Source: Burkholderiaceae bacterium (lineage in GTDB: Bacteria; Pseudomonadota; Gammaproteobacteria; Burkholderiales; Burkholderiaceae). Taken from it: 11,096 nucleotides of DNA. Location of the stretch: positions 1 through 11,096 of the forward strand of contig JALORV010000075.1 in assembly GCA_025458735.1 (NCBI GenBank), given 5' to 3'. Made by a program: the position numbers and the translations under genes. The first letter of the stretch is position 1. Each line of letters begins with the position of its first letter. Of the stretch, positions 7,180 through 11,096 are shown piece by piece. The notes below the pieces were generated by a model. That model saw nothing but the letters and a program-made list of their open reading frames with translations, made no database searches and was not told the origin of the DNA.

Positions 7180-7662
7180 TCATGCCGCCGTCTCGGTTTC
7201 GAGCCCGCCGCTGACGCGCACGAGTTCGGCGGGCGGGATCGGAAACACGCAGTGCGGCGTGCCGCCGGCGGCCCAGACGACGTCGAAGCGACGCAGCGAT
7301 GCGTCGATGACGGTGAACATCGGCCGGGCGTGCCCCATCGGCGCCACGCCGCCGATCGCGAAACCGGCGTGCTCGCGCACGAACTCCGGGCTGGCGCGCT
7401 CGATCGGCTCGCCCACGAGTTGCGCGATCCGGTCTTCGCTGACGCGGCGGTCGCCGGCGGCGATCACCAGTACGGCGCGCCCCGACGGCTCCGCACGGAA
7501 CACCAGAGACTTGGCAATCTGTCCGACGTCGATGCCGAGGGCCGTCGCCGCCTGCTGCGCAGTGCGGGCGGCGACGTCGAGTTCGATGACCCGGGCGCCA
7601 ACGCCGGCGGCGTCGAGCGCCGCCTGCACCCGCTGCGCCGAGGAAGGAAGCTCCGACGCCAT
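7180..7662 (-). CDS. YbaK/EbsC family aminoacyl-tRNA deacylase-like protein
   Basis: A 160-residue cytoplasmic protein of the YbaK/ProX superfamily, whose characterised members hydrolyse mischarged tRNA (for example Cys-tRNAPro or Ala-tRNAPro) in trans. Visible family signs are TAQQAATALGIDVGQIAKSL with the conserved Lys51, VIAAGDRRVSEDRIAQLVG, the glycine loop GGVAPMGH and the final ASLRRFDVVWAAGGTPHCVF block. Length is normal and no extra domain is present. The subfamily, and hence the tRNA substrate, cannot be settled from the sequence alone; the PMGH loop differs from the GGISP-type loop of E. coli YbaK as I recall it. The ATG at 7662 follows the upstream reductase stop by one base and lacks a Shine-Dalgarno, so it is probably translationally coupled. 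Intact. Confidence 0.88.
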   Translation of the reverse strand: MASELPSSAQRVQAALDAAGVGARVIELDVAARTAQQAATALGIDVGQIAKSLVFRAEPSGRAVLVIAAGDRRVSEDRIAQLVGEPIERASPEFVREHAGFAIGGVAPMGHARPMFTVIDASLRRFDVVWAAGGTPHCVFPIPPAELVRVSGGLETETAA

Positions 7663-7663
7663 G

Positions 7664-8404
7664 CTAGACAGTGAGACCGCCGGCCACTTCGATCACCGCG
7701 CCGTTGATGTAGGAGGCCTCGTCCGAGGCCAGGAATGCATAGACGTTGGCCACGTCCTGCGGCGTGCCGAGCCGCCGCAGCGGCACCCGCTCCTTCATCT
7801 GGTGCAGCACCTTGTCGGGAATCGAGTTCAGGATCGGCGTCTCGATGAAGCCCGGCGCCACGGCATTGCAGCGCACGCCCTTGGGGCCGAGTTCACGCGA
7901 CCAGGTCTTGACGAAGCCGATCACGCCGAACTTACTGGCAGCGTAGTTGGTCTGCCCGAAGTTGCCGTAGATGCCGACCACGCTGGAGGCATTGAGGATC
8001 ACACCGCGGCCCTGCTCGACCATCGTGTCGACCACGGCGCGCGAGCAGTTGAAGGTGCCCTTGAGATTGACGTCGATGACGCGGTCGAACTGCTGGTCGT
8101 CCATTTTCTGCAGCCGGGCGTCGAGCGTGATGCCGGCATTGTTGACCAGCACGTCGATTTTCCCCAGCCGGCTGCGCACGGCTTCCACCATCGCCTCGAT
8201 CTGGTCGCGGCGCGTGACATCGACCACGTGACCCTCGACCGGCCCGAGTTCGCGCAGCGCTTCCACCGCAGCGTCCACCGCCTCGCGGCGCACGTCGCAC
8301 AGCGCCACGGTCGCCCCCTCCTCCAGAAAGCGCTGCGCGGTTGCGAAGCCGATGCCCTGCGCCCCGCCCGTAACGATGCACACCTTGCCCTGCAGTCGCT
8401 TCAT
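7664..8404 (-). CDS. SDR family oxidoreductase, FabG-like (3-oxoacyl-ACP/acyl-CoA reductase type)
   Basis: A 246-residue classical short-chain dehydrogenase. The start at ATG 8404 has a strong GGGAGGG at 8412-8418; the longer reading to 8509 would overlap the esterase gene. Motifs are TGGAQGIG (12-19, cofactor loop), NNAG (88-91), catalytic Asn113, Ser141 in NASSVVG, Tyr154 and Lys158 in YAASK, and PGFIETP (184-190). The C-terminus [12 protein letters not shown] is FabG-like. Asp37 ends the second strand (LCDVRR), which in SDRs usually favours NAD(H), whereas E. coli FabG uses NADPH. The gene is not in a fab cluster. It may therefore be an acetoacetyl-CoA/3-hydroxyacyl dehydrogenase and not the essential FabG. 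It sits 31 nt after the YqiA-like gene and 1 nt before the YbaK-like gene. Family certain; substrate unknown. Confidence 0.92.
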   Translation of the reverse strand: MKRLQGKVCIVTGGAQGIGFATAQRFLEEGATVALCDVRREAVDAAVEALRELGPVEGHVVDVTRRDQIEAMVEAVRSRLGKIDVLVNNAGITLDARLQKMDDQQFDRVIDVNLKGTFNCSRAVVDTMVEQGRGVILNASSVVGIYGNFGQTNYAASKFGVIGFVKTWSRELGPKGVRCNAVAPGFIETPILNSIPDKVLHQMKERVPLRRLGTPQDVANVYAFLASDEASYINGAVIEVAGGLTV

Positions 8405-8411
8405 CGCCCTT

Positions 8412-8418
8412 CCCTCCC
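8412..8418 (-). promoter_or_regulatory. Strong ribosome binding site of the FabG-like gene
   Basis: GGGAGGG on the minus strand lies about 7 nt before ATG 8404. It fixes the start and rules out the 35-residue upstream extension. It is the strongest Shine-Dalgarno of the minus-strand block, which suggests this gene is translated independently of its upstream neighbour. Confidence 0.75.
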
Positions 8419-8435
8419 GTCGTGGCCGGACCGGA

Positions 8436-9011
8436 CTAGGCCGTCGGCTCCATGCAGAAATCCAGCACCTCGCCAAGATAGACGGCGAAGTCCGACAACT
8501 CGTGATCACTGCCGTCGATCACGCGGGTGCGGGCGCCGCGGTACTTGCCGGTCATCGTGCGGTAATCGATCACTGCATCGCCGGTGGCGGCGAGCAGGAA
8601 GTAGCGCTCGGGGCGCGTGATCACCGGCGTGTCGATCGCCACGAGTTCGTCGAGGTACTCGCGGCGGAAATCGATCCGCTCCTGCGAAAAGTAGACCGGC
8701 TGCGTCCCGAGGTGATCGGCGAGATCATCCTGCGGCCGGATGGCCGGGTTGAGCAGCGCGGCACGGCAGCCGGCCTGCTCGGCAAGCCAGGTGGCGTAGT
8801 AGCCGCCGAGCGAGGAACCGATCAGCGCCAGTGTTGCTGCCGGCACGCCGGCGATCAATGCCTGCACTTCGGCCACGGCGCGGGCCGGCGACGCCGGCAG
8901 CGCCGGGCACACGTAATCGCCGGCGCGGCCGCGCGCCGCCATCGCGTCACGCAGCATGGTGGCCTTGCGCGAGGCCGGCGATGAGCGGAATCCGTGCAGG
9001 TAGACGATCAC
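8436..9011 (-). CDS. YqiA/YcfP family alpha/beta-fold esterase
   Basis: A 191-residue small alpha/beta hydrolase of the YqiA/UPF0227 type; E. coli YqiA has esterase activity on short acyl and CoA esters. The N-terminus [17 protein letters not shown] holds the HGF oxyanion region. The nucleophile elbow [14 protein letters not shown] has Ser67, [10 protein letters not shown] follows, and Asp145 (TGDAVIDY) and His170 (GSDHELSDF) complete a likely triad. All residues are present, and there is no signal peptide, so it should be cytoplasmic. The start is GTG 9011; its first bases overlap the mpl TGA in a GTGA junction, which implies translational coupling to mpl. No natural substrate can be inferred. 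Pairing with mpl is a context observation, not evidence for a cell-wall role. Confidence 0.9.
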   Translation of the reverse strand: MIVYLHGFRSSPASRKATMLRDAMAARGRAGDYVCPALPASPARAVAEVQALIAGVPAATLALIGSSLGGYYATWLAEQAGCRAALLNPAIRPQDDLADHLGTQPVYFSQERIDFRREYLDELVAIDTPVITRPERYFLLAATGDAVIDYRTMTGKYRGARTRVIDGSDHELSDFAVYLGEVLDFCMEPTA

Positions 9012-10357
9012 GCGGCAGCCGTCCGCAACGCCAGCCGCTCGAGCAGCCGGCCATGAATGCCGCCGAAGCCGCCGTTGCTCATGACGACGATGCGGTCACC
9101 GGCGCGGGCGCCCTCCAGCACGCGGTCGACCAGCGCCGGCATGTCGGTTTCCGTGCAGGCACGCTCCCCGAGCGGCGCCAGGGCAGCGGCGACGTCCCAG
9201 TCGACACCGCCGCTGTAGCAGTAGACGCGGTCGGCCTCCGCCAGGCTCGGCGCCAGATCGGCCTTCACGGCTCCGCGCTTCATCGTGTTCGAACGTGGCT
9301 CCAGCACCGCCAGGAGGCGTCCGCCGCCCGCCTGCGCGCGCAGGGCAGCGAGCGTCGCCCGGATCGCCGTCGGGTGATGGGCGAAGTCATCGATCACGGT
9401 GACGCCGGCCACGGTGCCGCGGACTTCCAGCCGCCGCCGCACTCCGGCGAAGCGCGCCAGCGCCGACAGCGCGACTTCCGGATCGACGCCCACGTGCTGC
9501 GCAGCGGCGATCGCGGCCAGCGCGTTCATGCGGTTGTGCTCGCCCGGCAGGCCGAGTTCGAGCGGCCCGATGTCCCTGCCCTCAACCTGCACCGGATAGG
9601 GCGGCGCCGCACCCATCTGCCAGCGGCCGCCGCCGAAGGTCTGCACTTCGCTCCAGCAGCCGCGCGCCAGCACGCGCCCGAGAGCGCCGTCGCGCGCGTT
9701 GACGATCAGCCGCGCACTGGCCGGCAGCGTGCGGATCAGGTGATGGAACTGGGTCTCGATCGCGGTCAGGTCCGCGAAGATGTCGGCGTGGTCAAATTCC
9801 AGGTTGTTCAGGATCGCCGTTCGCATCCGGTAGTGCAGGAACTTCGAGCGCTTGTCGAAAAAGGCCGTGTCGTACTCATCAGCCTCGATGACGAAGCAAG
9901 TGGTGTTGGTGTGACGCGCCGACACGCCGAAGTCCTGCGGTACTCCCCCGATCAGGAACCCAGGCGCCAGCCGGGCATGTTCGAGGATCGCGGCCAGCAT
10001 GGCCGTGGTCGTGGTCTTGCCGTGTGTGCCGGCCACCCCGAGCACATGTCGACCCGCGAGCACGTGCTCGGCCAGCCACTGCGGGCCGGAAACGAATGGC
10101 TCGCCGGCGTCCAGGATCGCTTCCATCAGCGGGTTGCCCCGCGTCACGACGTTGCCGATCACCCAGAGGTCGGGCGCCAGGCTGCGCTGGTCGGCACCAA
10201 AGCCCTCGACCAGCCGTATCCCGGCGGCCGACAGCTGATCGCTCATCGGCGGGTAGACATTGGCGTCGCAGCCGGAGACGCGGTGGCCGCTCGCCTGCGC
10301 CAGTTGCGCCAGGCCGCCCATGAAGGTGCCGCAGATGCCGAGGATGTGGATGTGCAC
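9008..10357 (-). CDS. mpl: UDP-N-acetylmuramate:L-alanyl-gamma-D-glutamyl-meso-diaminopimelate ligase Mpl
   Basis: A 449-residue Mur-ligase-family enzyme that joins recycled murein tripeptide to UDP-MurNAc, feeding peptidoglycan recycling in the cytoplasm. The N-terminus HIHILGICGTFMGGLAQLA and DANVYPPMSDQ are Mpl hallmarks. The ATP loop GVAGTHGKTTTT spans about 107-118. Further motifs are EADEYDTAFFDKRSKFLHYR, NLEFDHADIFADL, the hinge GLPGEHNRMNALAAI, DDFAHHPTAI and LEPRSNTMKRGAVK, in family order and complete. I start at GTG 10357, which aligns with the usual initial Met; ATG 10396 would add MLRPRAARFVRHH and has a weak GGA upstream, so it stays possible. A TACAAT box at 10439-10444 precedes both. 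The 3' end overlaps the esterase start by 4 nt. Function firm; start moderate. Confidence 0.95.
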   Translation of the reverse strand: MHIHILGICGTFMGGLAQLAQASGHRVSGCDANVYPPMSDQLSAAGIRLVEGFGADQRSLAPDLWVIGNVVTRGNPLMEAILDAGEPFVSGPQWLAEHVLAGRHVLGVAGTHGKTTTTAMLAAILEHARLAPGFLIGGVPQDFGVSARHTNTTCFVIEADEYDTAFFDKRSKFLHYRMRTAILNNLEFDHADIFADLTAIETQFHHLIRTLPASARLIVNARDGALGRVLARGCWSEVQTFGGGRWQMGAAPPYPVQVEGRDIGPLELGLPGEHNRMNALAAIAAAQHVGVDPEVALSALARFAGVRRRLEVRGTVAGVTVIDDFAHHPTAIRATLAALRAQAGGGRLLAVLEPRSNTMKRGAVKADLAPSLAEADRVYCYSGGVDWDVAAALAPLGERACTETDMPALVDRVLEGARAGDRIVVMSNGGFGGIHGRLLERLALRTAAA

Positions 10358-10438
10358 GTGGTGCCGAACGAAGCGGGCGGCGCGCGGTCGAAGCATCGAT
10401 CCGCGCAGGGCGTCGACCCCCTGACGCCGAGGCGCGCG

Positions 10439-10444
10439 ATTGTA
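10439..10444 (-). promoter_or_regulatory. Putative -10 box TACAAT of the mpl promoter
   Basis: The minus strand reads GCATTACAATCGCGCGCC. A start near 10432 would give a leader of about 36 nt to ATG 10396 or 75 nt to GTG 10357. The -35 region is poor. The core is shared with the mgtE and tonB promoters. Confidence 0.55.
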
Positions 10445-10458
10445 ATGCGCGCCGGCGT

Positions 10459-10486
10459 TCGACATCCCCCGGCGACTGTCTAGACT
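10459..10486 (+). promoter_or_regulatory. Possible sigma-70 promoter for the plus-strand unit
   Basis: TCGACA (10459-10464, five of six -35 bases) and TAGACT (10481-10486, four of six -10 bases) are 16 nt apart and face away from mpl. The implied start near 10493 falls just inside the apparent 5' end of the nucleotidyltransferase frame, so either this promoter or that gene start is wrong. Confidence 0.25.
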
Positions 10487-11044
10487 TGCTGGGCGAAGCG
10501 GCGGTCGCGCGGGCGCAGCTGCCGGACAATGCCGAGATCGAGTGTGAGATCCGGCGTCATCTGCAGTTGTACGCGGCGGCGACCCACCCGCAGCTGCTCT
10601 CCGCACTGCGCCGCGTGGCCGCGCGCGTGATGGAGCAGCTGGCAGAGTTCAACCCGCACCTGATCGGACCGGTGCTGAGCGGCATCGCTACCGAACACTC
10701 CGACATCGACCTGCACCTTTACACCGACTCGGCCAAGGACGTCGAACTGCGACTGCTCAATGACGGCCTGGACTTCGATGTCGATGAGGGAACTGCCGAA
10801 GAACACCCGGTGGCGCTGGAACGTCAGCTTCGTGGTGCCGGCGCGGGAGCCCGGCCTGCCGGCAGCGTTGCGGGTCGTCGGTGTGCGGCTGCATGTGTTC
10901 GACACCGCCGCCGTCCGTGTGGCCCCGCGCCACCGCGCAGCGGCCGCGGCTGGATTCGACCTGCACCCGATCGCCGCCGGCGGCCGTGCCAGCCTGTCCG
11001 CGCTGCGACAGCTGATCGCTGCCACTGAAAGCGAAGCGTCATGA
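10486..11044 (+). pseudogene. Nucleotidyltransferase-fold protein gene, interrupted by a +1 frameshift
   Basis: Divergent from mpl. The first frame (TTG 10486, no Shine-Dalgarno) gives about 101 residues: LPDNAEIECEIRRHLQLY, a helical region, then LIGPVLSGIATEHSDIDLHL with a Gly/Ser loop and D-x-D as in the polymerase-beta nucleotidyltransferase fold, and TDSAKDVELRLLNDGL. After GATGAG the frame turns Arg/Gly-rich and loses sense. One base on (from 10790) an 84-residue continuation makes sense: ELPKNTRWRWNVSFVVPARE, LRVVGVRLHVFDTAAVRVAP, ending at TGA 11042-11044. One surplus G in GGG 10788-10790 explains this. Joined, the protein is about 185 residues. I recall such proteins beside mpl in Betaproteobacteria, sometimes mislabelled as Mur ligases, often with a longer N-terminus than seen here. 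Function is unknown. Decay and a sequencing error are both possible. Confidence 0.78.
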
Positions 11045-11096
11045 GCACTGACAGCGGCCGAGGTCGCCGGCGTTGGCTGCTGACGGGCGTAGGCGC
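11041..11096 (+). CDS. Unidentified gene, first 18 codons (truncated by window end)
   Basis: ATG 11041 overlaps the preceding TGA in an ATGA junction, and the frame stays open to the window end. The visible peptide MSTDSGRGRRRWLLTGVG has a basic cluster followed by the start of a hydrophobic stretch, as in an export signal or membrane anchor; RRRWLL is only loosely Tat-like. In some betaproteobacterial genomes I recall a TlpA-like thiol reductase around here, but nothing in 18 codons can confirm this. Confidence 0.5.
   Translation, partial: MSTDSGRGRRRWLLTGVG

Noticed and set aside
7259..8620. 453-codon plus-strand frame opposite the YbaK-like and FabG-like genes
   Set aside because: Antisense shadow spanning gene boundaries; no family resemblance.
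8831..10483. 550-codon open frame on the plus strand opposite mpl
   Set aside because: It mirrors the well-conserved mpl frame and has shadow-like composition, with no motif or ribosome site.
10397..10606. Longer Mpl start at 10606
   Set aside because: It would run over the TACAAT promoter and the divergent gene, and the added residues have no Mpl homology.
10780..10800. Programmed +1 frameshifting in the nucleotidyltransferase gene
   Set aside because: No slippery codon, in-frame stop or internal Shine-Dalgarno of the kind used in known +1 sites is visible; an extra G is the simpler reading.
1..11096. CRISPR array, insertion sequence, prophage, tRNA/rRNA, toxin-antitoxin or defence locus
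   Set aside because: I saw no regularly spaced repeats, transposase or integrase motifs, terminal inverted repeats, tRNA-like cloverleaf or defence-type domains on either strand by eye.

Overview
The window is about 11.1 kb of very GC-rich, densely packed bacterial chromosome. It looks betaproteobacterial (Burkholderiales-like). The reasons are the aerobic-ubiquinone decarboxylase UbiD, the run RNB exoribonuclease - TonB - AroE - MtgA in one orientation (an order I associate with Betaproteobacteria), and Mpl next to a small nucleotidyltransferase. The lineage is inferred from gene content and order; no rRNA or other marker gene is present.

Layout. Positions 1-908 (+ strand) hold the 3' part of ubiD and a 72-residue KTSC-domain protein. 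They converge on a long minus-strand block from about 10.36 kb down to 0.92 kb. In transcription order this block is mpl, a YqiA-like esterase, a FabG-like reductase, a YbaK-like deacylase, an RNB exoribonuclease, a TonB-type energy transducer, aroE, mtgA and mgtE. Overlaps of 4 nt (mpl/esterase, tonB/aroE) and gaps of 1 to 73 nt suggest operons. TACAAT -10 boxes in similar GC-rich surroundings sit at the heads of mpl, tonB and mgtE and divide the block into three likely transcription units. From 10.49 kb a divergent plus-strand unit holds a nucleotidyltransferase-fold gene and the first codons of another gene. No gene-free stretch exceeds 300 bases.

Roles. This is mostly housekeeping: ubiquinone synthesis (UbiD), peptidoglycan recycling (Mpl) and polymerisation (MtgA), the shikimate pathway (AroE), RNA turnover (RNB), tRNA proofreading (YbaK family) and envelope energy transduction (TonB).

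Two genes are broken as read. mgtE lacks a short internal segment, including much of one membrane helix, with a frameshift. The nucleotidyltransferase gene carries a +1 shift at a GGG run. These may be real decay or sequencing/assembly errors. I found no mobile element, CRISPR array, RNA gene, prophage, defence locus or convincing new multi-gene system. The items most worth a second look are the two lesions, the uncharacterised nucleotidyltransferase divergent from mpl, a C(UUCG)G hairpin between aroE and mtgA, and the shared promoter core.
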